From Phaeoceros laevis (taxonomy: Eukaryota; Anthocerotophyta; Anthocerotopsida; Notothyladales): a stretch of DNA of 64,000 bases. The notes under the pieces were generated by a model. The model saw only the letters and a program-made list of their open reading frames with translations, searched no databases and was not told the origin of the DNA. The stretch is from NCBI GenBank assembly GCA_049999765.1, contig JBNGIQ010009468.1, forward strand, positions 61,838-125,837, in the 5' to 3' direction. How positions within the stretch are numbered: position 1 is the first letter of the stretch; each line of letters opens with the position of its first letter. The translations under genes and the position numbers were made by a program. This document shows positions 33,004 to 43,822 of the stretch, piece by piece.

Positions 33004-36000
33004 TCACTGATTCATCCTCAGCTTCCTTGCATGTTCCAAAATAGCTGCAGCTGCACTGACTGGCTTCTTGGTCAATGTATCACTACCAGCTGAATCTGCA
33101 CTCACTGGTTGCAGCTGGTTGCTGGAGGTGGCATCCCTCTCACTAGTTTTGTCTTCGACTGGTTCAGGTTCATCTACAAGTCTTTCTAAAGCAATTAGCT
33201 GTTCAAATGGAGCAACCTGCGGAGACAACCACAAGTCAAATGAGCAAGGGAGGAAGCAAGATGCTTTCAAAGTACAGGGCCATCCCGATGCTTGGGACTA
33301 ACCTGGTTGAAACCATCAGGCCAAGTGATGGAGACTGCATAGTTGCCCATGGGTCGTATACTTTCTGGCTCAATGTTCTCTGCAATATCACCGTACCTTA
33401 GTCGTTGCTCCCCTGTCCACTCGTCCTGTGGCAATCGTTCCTCATCAGTACGATCTTACAAGCAAAACTTGTGACGCAGGTTTGGTTGGTGATTGAAACT
33501 CTGTACAGCGACGGCTACCTTAATAAAGGCAATGGGTACTCACAACGCTTTGAGCAGATCTGTCGTTCCTCCTTACAGTTGCTGGGTGAAGAAGGAACTC
33601 CTTCTTGGTGCCAGGAACACGAACCCTAAGAGCCTTAATGCTTCTGTCATAGATAACGGCTGTTGCAACTGCAGACTCGACAGCCACTGGTCAGCATCTG
33701 TAGAGAGACGACGAAAGCTGTGATTCGATACAAAAAATGATTCCCATTACCCTGTTGACGAAGCTTTGCACACTGTTGTACAACACAGACCCCAATGTTG
33801 GAAAACGCCTTAGCCACCTCTCCAATAGGATTTTCAACTACATCCGGGTTCCCACTATCGCCTGAAGCAGATAACTGAGCCAAAAAATGAGCAAAATGAG
33901 CCTCCAACATCAGATTTGCTGTGCATTTCGAGATTCCAGAATTTACAGCCAGGGGACACGTAAGATCCGAAGCTAGAAGTAATTGTTGAGGCCACAGGTC
34001 TACTGCACCTACTGACAGGGAGGTCCATAATACCTCTGCCCTTATTGGAAGTTCGAACAAGGACGGAATGCCGAATTGTTGGACCACCTGTATTCAGGTA
34101 CAGTCATCAGCATAGTGGGGCAACCACTGTTAACTATTTTGATTTGAGCCACGTGGTACCAACCAACACCCACCTTTGACCCTGACCCCTTTCCAAATGG
34201 ATAGTATCGCTTTCCATCAGCATCGAAATAGCACATATTTTCAACCACAGCAATACACGGCACCTGCAGAAGACACTCTGGGGGTTAACTTGGTTTGAGA
34301 CTGAACTCAGTTTTGTCCCTTCACATAGCCAAATGCTTAAACTGAGGAAGTCGATTCCAGCAGTACCTAAAGTAAATGCAAGTAGTTTATAGAGCACACC
34401 TTCAGTTTAGAAAACATCCGTACACCTTTTGCCACATCTATGAAGGCCAACTTTTGTGGCGTGGTAACAATTACGGCAGCCGTAAGGGGAACCACCTGCC
34501 AAGGAGAAACATTATAGATGTTGAACCAAGGAGGAGTAGCGAAACCGCTAGCACAGTGCGGGAAGCTAGAGCAGACCTGACATAAAGTGAGTTGGATGTC
34601 TCCAGTCCCTGGTGGCATATCAACAATCAAGTAGTCCAATTCGCCCCTGCAGCCACAAGTTTGTCAGTCCACCTGCTGAGAACGTAACAGCCTGAAAGAC
34701 CACTGCCGGCAAAGCCGAAAGAGACTTTGCACCAGATGTGATGAAGTTTACAGACATACCAGTCAGATGTGGTGAGAAGCTGGTTGACCACCCCTGAAAC
34801 CATAGGTCCCCTCATGATAGCACTTCCTTGTCCAGCAAAACCGAAGGACACAAGCTTGACACCAAGGTACTCAGTCGGGTAAATTGCTTTAGTCTCTGCA
34901 TCCTGCACGGAAGTTTGGGGAGGAATAAGCAGCAGAAGCATCGACCAAACTCAGAGGGCTCATGATCAGTAGTCATGAAGGACTAAAAATGGACACTGGA
35001 CGGTTTCAACAACAGGATATAGTATTTGCTATACCTCACCATTTGTAACACACGAAGTTCCGGTGAAACCATTGTCGGCAGACTAGGCCCATAGACATCG
35101 GCGTCAAAAATTCCCACCCTTGCCCCCATCCCAGCCAGAGAGTAGGCCAGATTAACAGCGACCGTCGATTTGCCAACTCCTCCCTGACAAAAAATTCAAG
35201 TTCTGATCTTTAACATTGCTGGTTCATGCTCTATAACCTCCGCTGGCTGAATCAGCTTCAACGTTTATCTTTCAAGTGAAAACATCCCAACCACTGAAAG
35301 GAGTGAAACGAGGGCAGACCTTGCAGCTTGAGACAGCAATAATGTTGGACACGCCTTGAAGACCCTTGGGCATTTCTTCAGGAACGATAGGTCTTGGTGG
35401 CTGAGCAGACATGGTGACCTTGACATCTTTAACCCAGGATATCGCACTCACATTTTCATTCGCCTGCTTCTCGAACTGTAGCCCAAGTCAGAAAGCAGCA
35501 AAGATTCTTAGAACGTGGACGCAGAACTCTCAAGAGACAAGCGCATGGTGCCAAAAGACGACTGAACAAGCAGTCACACTCCGAAGCAAACTCACCGAGT
35601 CTTTCACTGGACAAGCAGGAGTAGTTAGCTCCAGGCGAAAGGAAACCTGTTGTAGACAAAAAGATATAAGCCTTGCGCAACAATTACCGGGCATAAAGCT
35701 TGATGAATTCCCAGACAACGCTCATTGAACAGTGGAGCAACCATAGGTTACCTTGCCAGTAATCTCATCTGCAGTCAGGTCCTTCACAAAACCACAAGAC
35801 ACGATATCCGTTCCAAAATCAGGGTCAATGATTCTAGACAGAGCTTTGAGGACATCATCCGTTGCGGTCCTAGCAGGGTCTGCTGTTAAGGGAGGAGCTG
35901 CCAGAAACACCTCATGTGAATGGTTCGACCACCACTGAATTTGAAGGCATAGCAATCCAGCAGTTCTGAGATAGTCACCTGCAGCGGCTTGACAGACTAC

Positions 36001-36293
36001 TCTCCCCCGCTTCTCACACGGCACGCAATGCACCGGATCACTCCTTGCGAGTGCCAACTGCGAATGCACAGTCCGCCCGCAGAATGAACTCGCATTCTGA
36101 ACCACCAACCTGCTAGCACTCACCAATTTGCAGCCCGTTCTTCTACCTGGAGTATTCGCATTTGACTAGGTGCGACATTAGAAAAAGGCCCCTCGAGGAT
36201 CCCACACGCAAACACGAAGCAGCTGGGGGCGGGCAAGTACAGCGTACCAGAAAAGAAGCTCAAGACAGCCGAAGCGCTAGAAACCGAAGCCAT
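33004..36293 (-). CDS. HCF101: Plastid Fe-S carrier HCF101 (MRP/NBP35-type P-loop ATPase)
   Basis: Assembles and transfers [4Fe-4S] clusters, needed for photosystem I in plastids. Fifteen exons join in phase: 36248-36293, 35979-36146, 35752-35897, 35596-35646, 35320-35475, 35040-35183, 34760-34902, 34577-34646, 34400-34495, 34174-34263, 34034-34087, 33751-33874, 33544-33668, 33303-33425, 33004-33216, giving 582 residues. The first 72 or so residues form a Ser/Arg-rich transit peptide. A MIP18/DUF59 domain follows ([20 protein letters not shown]), then the P-loop [45 protein letters not shown] and [18 protein letters not shown]. The C-terminal DUF971 domain contains [20 protein letters not shown] and [14 protein letters not shown]. 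All diagnostic segments are intact. Exon 1 (46 nt) was chosen because it restores phase and an ATG. Confidence 0.92.
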
Positions 36294-36838
36294 TGAGAGC
36301 TCAGCCACAGCAACCGTCCCAGAAGTGGCGACTGGGCGCATGGCGGGCGCGCGGTAATCAAGCTCCAACAGGCCTAGTCCTCCGGTAAGTTCGGTTCCGT
36401 GAGCGTCAACACGAGGGAAGCGTAGGGTGGTTGGTAGCAAGATATCTCATCAGTTTTCGTGAACCAGAAAATCCGCTTTTGGATTTTGTACAACTCATTA
36501 CCAGACAAATGTAGACTAGTTCGAACCGCCGAGCCTTGGGTTTCTGGGCCGGGCGAAATGAACACCACACACATTTGCAAATATTGTACTTATTTAAGTT
36601 TGCAGAATACAATTCGATTAGCACATAGAAATTTAGAAAATTCAAAATTCTACCGAGCTAAATCAGCTCGTGGAAATTTATTGTTGGCACGTAGCCTGGG
36701 GCCCTGGACTCTAGTCTAGATCGGAGTAAGACGTTCTTGGAGTATCGGAGTATCGAAACACAAACCCATCATTTCTAAGGTTCAAAATCGAGCCTCGGAA
36801 CCACGCAGCTTATCCCGATATCCGTGTCAGTGCTTAAA
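36294..36838. other. Intergenic, nothing recognised
   Basis: HCF101 promoter side. AT content rises between 36440 and 36660. No gene or repeat was recognised. Confidence 0.5.
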
Positions 36839-38116
36839 TCAGGAGACTCGTCTGTTGGAAGCCAAAGCCAGTGCTTTCGATACAGCATTGTAACAAAGAG
36901 AGCGTTTTTGCAGGTATTCGGGATCACCGGGGTCACGCATCTGCTGTGTGAGGTATAGGTGCCCTCCTGCTGTTACAGAAAGCCGCAGAGTCAGGTGGTC
37001 ATCCTCCAATTCCTTATCTGTGAAACAATCAGAGGCCAGCATTTCTGACTTCCAGTCAACGATCCATGCATAGGACACAGATTCATATTTCATCATACAG
37101 TATCAGTCCGGCTTATAGAAGCATTCGTCATCCTGCGGTTTACGACTGATCGCAGTAAAAAACTGTAACATTTGCAGCTCTTCCTGCACGCTTGGATCTA
37201 CTAGAACAGTCTGAAACATGGAAACCCCGTTGTCACGAACCACCTCAGCACCAGGAACCGCGACATAGAACATGTCCTGCTCGACATTGTAAGCCACAAC
37301 CCGGTTCAGTTCAGTATTGGAGAGCTAGGGCGAGTGTTATTCTTCCGACCACTCGCCTTAGTTGCAGGGGTCAAACTTTGCAAGAAGTAAATGACTCCCC
37401 CATAAGCGCATGCTGAGACTGTGCCCCATTCTCCTCGTAGCCTAGTAGTCCCACGACTCCGCTCTGTAGTAATGTTTTCATCCTTCCACTCCTGTGAAAC
37501 AGAGTTGTATGTTGGTGTCTTCCATTCGCTATTGTAAGTATCATAGAAAACCCGAACAACCTTGAAACCCTTGCACGGATCATCGTATACCAACACATGG
37601 GGAGTGTAATCGGTATACGGGTCTGCACCTCCACCATCTTCCACTTGTCTAGCTTGGGGTGTCCGATGCACAAGGTCCTTCCACTTCTTGGACGCGGATT
37701 TTAGCTATCCTTGTAAGGTCGACACGGTTCAAAAGCTACCAAACCTGCATCACGCCCAGCTTGCATATGCGAGACTTCCAGAAAACCCGAGTCTGTCATT
37801 CTTGTGCTCCATATCGTCTTCTCCCAGATACCTTTCGTGGGTGAGAATACTCTGGAGTACGGCCTACTTCCATAAACATAAGACTCGCTATGGAATCCTT
37901 CCAGAGCCTCTATCATTCGCACAGATTGGACAAACTGCGGGGCACAATTCAAAGCGAAACGTGCTGCAGGTGCCAGCAACCTGTCCAATTGCTTACAAAC
38001 CAACCGAGCCTTCCCAGCAGTTTCAGGCCTCAACTTGGCCAAAATGTCGCGCCAAGGAGAAATTCGTCTACATCATGTATGCTTCTAGCTGCCGGCTTGT
38101 CCACGGGCTCCGCCAT
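36839..38116 (-). pseudogene. F-box/kelch-like gene with frame breaks
   Basis: F-box proteins are substrate receptors of SCF ubiquitin ligases. Near 38060 one frame reads WRDILAKLRPETAGKARLVC, a good F-box helix pair, but the only nearby ATG (38116, MAEPVDKPAARS) is in another frame. Downstream, pieces typical of the C-terminal half appear in different frames: ASKKWKDLVHRTP, then PHVLVYDDPCKGFKVVRVFY and YGGVIYFL. After that KFDPCN-stop-GEWSEE-stop lies in one frame and leads into LNRVVAYNVEQDMFYVAVPG. The last part can only be reached with three in-frame stops or a shift. No splice arrangement I tried restores one reading frame, so I call it a decayed gene. Unrecognised introns, or sequencing indels, remain possible. 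Confidence 0.5.
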
Positions 38117-38342
38117 AGCACTGTACACAAACCTACTTATGAGCTAAAAGCATTTACATACTACCTAACAAAAAATAGTACATAACAATTAGTAATTTGA
38201 TAAACTTAGGCACAATTGGTACGTGCTAAGAAGGGAAATCTTACAAAAAAGAGCCCCTGAAAAACACCAGCCAGCAATTTCCTGTAAGCACCGGCTAAAG
38301 AATTGAATAGGAGGACGGGAAGAAAGAAATGCACAAGACAGC

Positions 38343-41300
38343 TCACCCGGCAGTTACTTTGTTGCCACTTTCCACTCCTGGCTGAGCTGTTGTGGAACAC
38401 ACCATTAGTCCCCCACTCTGGTCATTCTGTGCTTCCTCCTCCAGATTTATGTTGAGCCTTACGAATACTTCAGATTTGGTTATGGTACTCGCGATCCCCC
38501 ACCCCAAAGAAATGAATTTCCTGCTCATGCTCGATCCAGCTCTGGCCAGGCTTCTTCCAGGCACCTGCTTCTCGTCTAAGCTCGTCTACCTCTTCGGTCT
38601 GATACAAAAGGCCTGCATCAGCATAAATGTGTGCCATGATGTCATATGCAGCAGCTTGCTTAGGCTGGAGAGATATGGCAGAGTCAAATGCGTATCTCCC
38701 CAGCACTACATTCCCATGTTTTCGGCAGGCCGAAAGCAAACACAACCACAAAGTCAAAGTGGGTTGCATTGGCATTCGTTTTAACAGATCTTCAACCATA
38801 TTGAAATATCCTGCACGGCCAATGAGGTCGACCATGGTAACGTAATGCTCAATCTCTACAGTTATGCCATAACTGCTCATAGACTTGAAGAACCCTACAC
38901 CTTTGTCCACCATTCCAGCATGACTGCATGCAGAAAGAAGAGAAAGAAAAGTGACTTGGTTTGGTTTCACTCCCGCTATCTGCATTTTCTCATAACATTG
39001 CAAGATTGCGTCGCTGCTTCCTTCCTCAGCATAGCCAGCCATCAGTGCATTCCACGACACCACATCTGGCTGGGGTAGTGCGTCAAATACGTGTTGAGCA
39101 TCCACCATGCTCGCACATTTGCCGTAAGCACTAATCAATGTGTTTGCTACGAGTAGAATCAAGTTCATGCCAGTAGAGACAAGATGATGATGTATCTCCA
39201 CACAGGTATCCAGCGCCCCTGCATTCCCACAGGCTTGTAAGACACACATGAATGTCGTGAGATCTGGACTCACCTCTTCCTCTAGCATCTGCTCATAGAG
39301 GTGTAAAGCCTGCCCTCCTTGGCCCTGCTGAGCATACGCCGCTATCATTGCATTCCATGCCACTATATCTAGCTGGGAGAATCCCTCAAACACATTTTCC
39401 GCATCAACAAGGCTCCCACATTTGCCGTACATACTCACAACAGCAGAACCAACAAATGCATCTGATTCATAACCTCTCACCCAAGCTTCAGCATGTACTG
39501 CTTTGCCCTTATGCAAAGAATCCAACTTGGTCAACCGTTCATCTGCATATGCATTGTGCTCACGCCCAGCCAACATGGCACAAAATTGAAGTGCACTAAC
39601 AAATGTCCGGTTACTGGGGCTGATCCCTTCCATGCGACTGTACAAGTGCAGGCCTTCCTCTGGAAGTTGCTGCTGGACAAACGCTGCTAGCATTGCATTC
39701 CATGACACCACATCCCTCTGCGGTATCCCCTCAAACACTTCCTGAGCATTATCTACACTCCCACACTTCCCATAAACACTAATAAGGGCATTACCAACAA
39801 AAGGATCTGATCCGTAACCATTCCTCCGGACTTCAGCATGTAAAGTTTTCCCTAACTGCAACGCCTTCACTTTGATTGCTTTCCCGTCAACAAGACGATC
39901 ATCTTCCTTGTCTGCAAGCAGGCCACACGCTTGGAGTGCCGTGACAAAGGTACGATCATCCACATCTGCACACATCTCCAGCATTTGTTTGTACAACTGC
40001 AGAGCCTTCTCCGGTTGTCCATGCTGGACATACGCCACAGACAATGCATTCCATGACACAACATTTGGCTGCAACAACCCATCAAACACATGTTGCGCAT
40101 CCATAATGCTTCCACATTTCCCGTAAAAGCTCACAAGCGCGCTACCAACAAAGACATTTGATAAGCAGCCCAACATCCTGGCTTCAACATGTATTGCCTT
40201 CCCCAGCTCTAAGGACCTTAACTTGACCATATGTCCCCCTCCAACATGTTCTTCCTTCTCCGCAAGCATGCAGCAAGCTTGGATCACAGTGACAAAGGTG
40301 CGGGCATCAGGAGTTACTTCTTCTTCATGCATTTGCCCAAAAACTTCTAAAGCTACCTCTGCCTGGCCATGCTGAAGATACGTTGCAAGCATTGCCGTAA
40401 ATGACACAACATCTCGCCGGGACAACCTGTTGAACACATTTTGAGCATCAGCGATGCTACCACATTTTCCATACATGGTGACCAGAGCGCTACCAACATA
40501 TGCCTGTGACTCATAGCCCTTTTTCTGAGCTTCAGCATGTATTGCCCTCCCTTCGAATAAAGCCTTTGTTCTTGCCAGTAGCCCATCCGAAAGTACACTA
40601 TCTTTCTTCTCAGCAAGGTGGCCACATGCTTGGAGTACACTGACAAAGGTTCGGCCATCAGCACCCACCCCTTCAATTTGCATCTGTTGATACAGCTGCA
40701 AAGCCTTCTCACCTTGGCCCTGCTGGGTATATCCTGCAAGTATCACATTCCATGAAACTAGATCCCTGTGTGAAATTTTGTCAAAGACATGCTGAGCATC
40801 GGTGAGGCTACCACATTTAGCATACATATCCACAAGACATGTGGCGACAAACAAATCAGACTCGTACCCATATTTCACAATCTCTGTATGCACACGTTTG
40901 CCCTCCTCTAGATCGCGCATGCTGCCACAAGCGTTGAGTAGGCTGGCGAAGGTGTATTTGCTTGGCTCCACACCTTGCATTCGCATCTGGTGGAACATCC
41001 TCAGTGCCTCGTGAGCTTTTCCAGCCTTTGTGTATCCAGAAATCATAGTTGTCCAGGAGTAAACAGTTCGTTGTGGCAATTTCTGAAACACCTGAAGCGC
41101 ATCTTCAAGGCCACCGCACTTCACCAACATGTTAACCACGGGCTCTCCAAAAGACCTCCTGAGCTCCAGCCCATGCTTGGCCAGATTGGCACGCACTCTT
41201 CGGGCCTGAGCCAGCGCCTTCCTCTTAGTGCACAGTTTCAGAAGAGACCTGTACGCCTCCACTGAAGGAACCTTGCCCTCCTGGTCCATTCTTGACAAAG

Positions 41301-41652
41301 CAATCATGAACTTGTCCAAGTCGTCCTCGTGTCGCAGATTTCCAGTTACATTTTGACCAAAGGAAACTGGCTTCTCACCCAGAAAAGTCTCACGGGAATC
41401 AGAAGTCACAATTTGCAAACCCTCTCGCAAAGCTGTAGACCCGGCTGCCAAGAGCAGAATGCTTTTCTGCAATGCACCTCCAGAAGAGGGACCTGCCAAC
41501 CAAAGATCGTCGCTGCGCCAAGAGGTCAAACACTTCGACAGTGTTGCCGAACTATCCCTCTTCAAATGGTGCCCTACAGGTTCCAACCCGTACAGCGCCT
41601 TCGTGTTCTGCCACCCTACAGAACAAGTACGACTGTCATACAAAGACAACAT
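38343..41652 (-). CDS. Large PLS-class PPR protein truncated in the E+ motif
   Basis: Organelle RNA-binding protein encoded by one intron-less frame, 38470-41652 (1060 residues). After a leader of about 110 residues come PPR repeats with motifs such as LVTMYGKCGS, ADAQNVFNRLSRRDVVSFTAM and ALQLYQQM. Four repeat blocks carry a similar 15-20 residue insertion between ACG/ACCxLAxKE and GKAIHxEA, for example LAEKEEHVGGGHMVKLRSLE and LADKEDDRLVDGKAIKVKAL. The protein ends in E/E+ motifs with a normal PG box (KKPGQSWIEHEQEIHFFGVG) and stops after REYHNQI. In the +1 frame the next bases (to 38343) read SEVFVRLNINLEEEA, which looks like the continuing helix of an E+/DYW region. This suggests an indel or alternative splice removed the deaminase part. 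E+-only PPRs can still edit by recruiting a DYW partner. Confidence 0.85.
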
Positions 41653-42377
41653 TCTTGGTGCTCATGCAGGGTCTGATAAAAACAACCTGATATTTTCCGC
41701 AACACCTACGAGCCCCAGCGTTTCAGAATGCCAAAAGCAATATTTTCACAGAAAAAACATGCACCTCCTCGAGTGCTCATCGTCCGATCCATGGCCGGTA
41801 AGATGCTCGTCATTCGACGACTGTCTTTCCTGGCCGCAGCTCTCTCTCAACCCACGCATGTTGCCAGTCAAGCCAGAGTGGATCCCAACTTGAGCTGTTC
41901 TTGAACTTCGGAATAACAGGTAACCATGGAACTGAGCGCAGGCCCCCAAGGCCCGTGACATCTACAAGGAAAGGATAAGGGAAAGGGCCGAGCATTGGTA
42001 CTGTGATGGAAAAGAACGACAACTTGAAGACCGAACTCCTTACTGGAGTAGCTGTCATGGTCACAACATGGAGGTGTCCAAGACCGAAGGCCTGGGTCCG
42101 AAGAGATCATGAACGATGGAATGTGTTTCTATCATACATGTCATGTCCGGCTTGTGTGAACGTCACCATGTGGACCTCAGGTGCGTGGTGGGTGCCGATG
42201 ACCGGCAATATCCGGTGGGGGACAGTTTACCGTTTACCGGGACAGGTTGAGAGTCTGAGAAATGCGGACAAGACAAGACCTAAACCAGAGGTGGCTCGTT
42301 AGGCGGCGCCGCGTGTATTTAAGTGATCTCCCGCTTGAGATAGGTCATTCAGGGAGTGGAGCATTTCGGGAGCTGCT
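41653..42377. other. Intergenic between divergent genes
   Basis: This 0.7 kb separates the minus-strand PPR gene and the plus-strand eL29 gene. No coding frame is supported. It must hold both promoters. Confidence 0.5.
42316..42323 (+). promoter_or_regulatory. TATA-like element of eL29 gene
   Basis: TATTTAAG lies 62 bp upstream of the eL29 start codon in an otherwise GC-rich promoter, a plausible spacing for a short ribosomal-protein leader. The sequence only suggests it. Confidence 0.4.
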
Positions 42378-42575
42378 ATGGCGAAGTCGAAGAATCACAC
42401 CGCGCACAACCAGTCCTACAAGGCCCACAGGAACGGCATCAAGAAGCCCAAGAAGCAGAAGTACATCTCGCGGAAAGGAATGGACCCCAAGTTTCTACGC
42501 AACCAGAGATATGCCAAGAAGCACAACAGGTCGGCGGATGCCGCTTCCCAAGCTGGCGATGCCGAGGAAGAGTGA
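42378..42575 (+). CDS. RPL29: 60S ribosomal protein L29 (eL29)
   Basis: Small basic protein of the cytosolic large ribosomal subunit. A single exon of 65 codons starts [20 protein letters not shown] and continues [20 protein letters not shown] and [10 protein letters not shown]. The order and spacing match the eukaryotic eL29 family end to end, with a short acidic tail AGDAEEE. The ATG is the first in the frame and gives the canonical MAKSKNHT start. Nothing is missing; absence of introns may reflect an intron-less locus or an old retrocopy that remained intact. Confidence 0.95.
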   Translation: MAKSKNHTAHNQSYKAHRNGIKKPKKQKYISRKGMDPKFLRNQRYAKKHNRSADAASQAGDAEEE

Positions 42576-43822
42576 AGCCTGTGAGACAGCCTTGTAAGCG
42601 TAATGGTTGTCCTTCTGTTGTTTTTAGAGGACTGCCAGTCCCGGAGTTCCGGATTGGCTTTTAGGTCAGCGTGGTGTTGTGTCCGCATGCTGTGGTCTCG
42701 TGTCATTTGTTCCTAACATTGGGTTGTGGAAGCGATAGGGTGTTTGTCGTAGCTTCATTGTCCCGAGTACGCACGATGAGGAGAACCTTTACTTTTGGTT
42801 GAGAGCATAGCTCGTTGATGCAACCAAACCTCCTACTCATTCTGAGTGCAATAATCTATCTTTGACTGGTAGGGACCGGCGCCATCATTTAGGGTTTCCG
42901 GCTAATATGGCCTCTATCATAGCTGGTAGAGGCAGCCATCTTTTTGTTCGACGTGAGTGCACTTCTAGCTGTAGTACGTGGGAAGTTCATCGGTAGATAT
43001 ATTTTCATGGCCACAGGCAGAGGATGAGATACAACTCATGGGTAATTTGCGACTGATCTTCGTGATGTCGAACTTCGAGAGCTGATGCCTTGTGCCGAAG
43101 TAGGTTGGTTTGGATAGCAGTTGCGGCCTGCATTCAGTATAGCTGTAGGTAGATGAATAGTTTTTGGTTGAACTGGTCTGAAATCAGCCTTCCGCATGAC
43201 AAGGTAAGCCGAGAATGTTTCCACTGGCAAGTGACGACATTTTTCTATTGGGTAATTTGCAACTGATATCCTATGATGCCCAACCTTGGAGAACTGATGC
43301 CTTTTCTGGAAACAGCTCGAGCGGTGTTTGGAAGGACTGTGTTTGACTGAACTGTCTGCTGAGAGATTCTTGTTTGTGCTAGAGATCTGAGCATATCTGT
43401 TCATCGAGAGGTGTGCTAATTTGGTACGTTTGTCAAATTCGGCAGTGGGTGAAAGGAGAGGTTGGATGGCTCAACGCTCAAAGCTGGCCGAAGGCGAGCT
43501 TTGTCTGGCAGATCACCCGACCCCGTTCCAGACAACGGCAGTCCTCGTTGTGGGGGCAGCCAACATGGGACTGTAGATTATAGGCTAGAATATGCATTGC
43601 TCCCGGTAGTTCGAAATTTTTCTACCCCAATGTGGGTTGTTGTAACATATTATTCTTTTATACAATCATGGTTAGACGGTCCTTTATTCTATCGCATTCT
43701 GAGTAATCCCTTTGGCAGTGACCATTATTCGATTGATTCTCCCTCCAGTGAGTGCCTAATTTGTACCCTACAGTACGGAAGGTGTACGGGTACACAACAG
43801 GGGAGAATACTCACAATATACT
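42576..43822. other. Intergenic with a two-copy direct repeat
   Basis: 3' flanks of eL29 (plus) and the MRS2 gene (minus). GGTAATTTGCGACTGAT near 43041 and GGTAATTTGCAACTGAT at 43251 begin two diverged copies about 70 bp long (period 210 bp) that share GAGAGCTGATGCCTT/GAGAACTGATGCCTT. No gene is seen. Confidence 0.65.
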
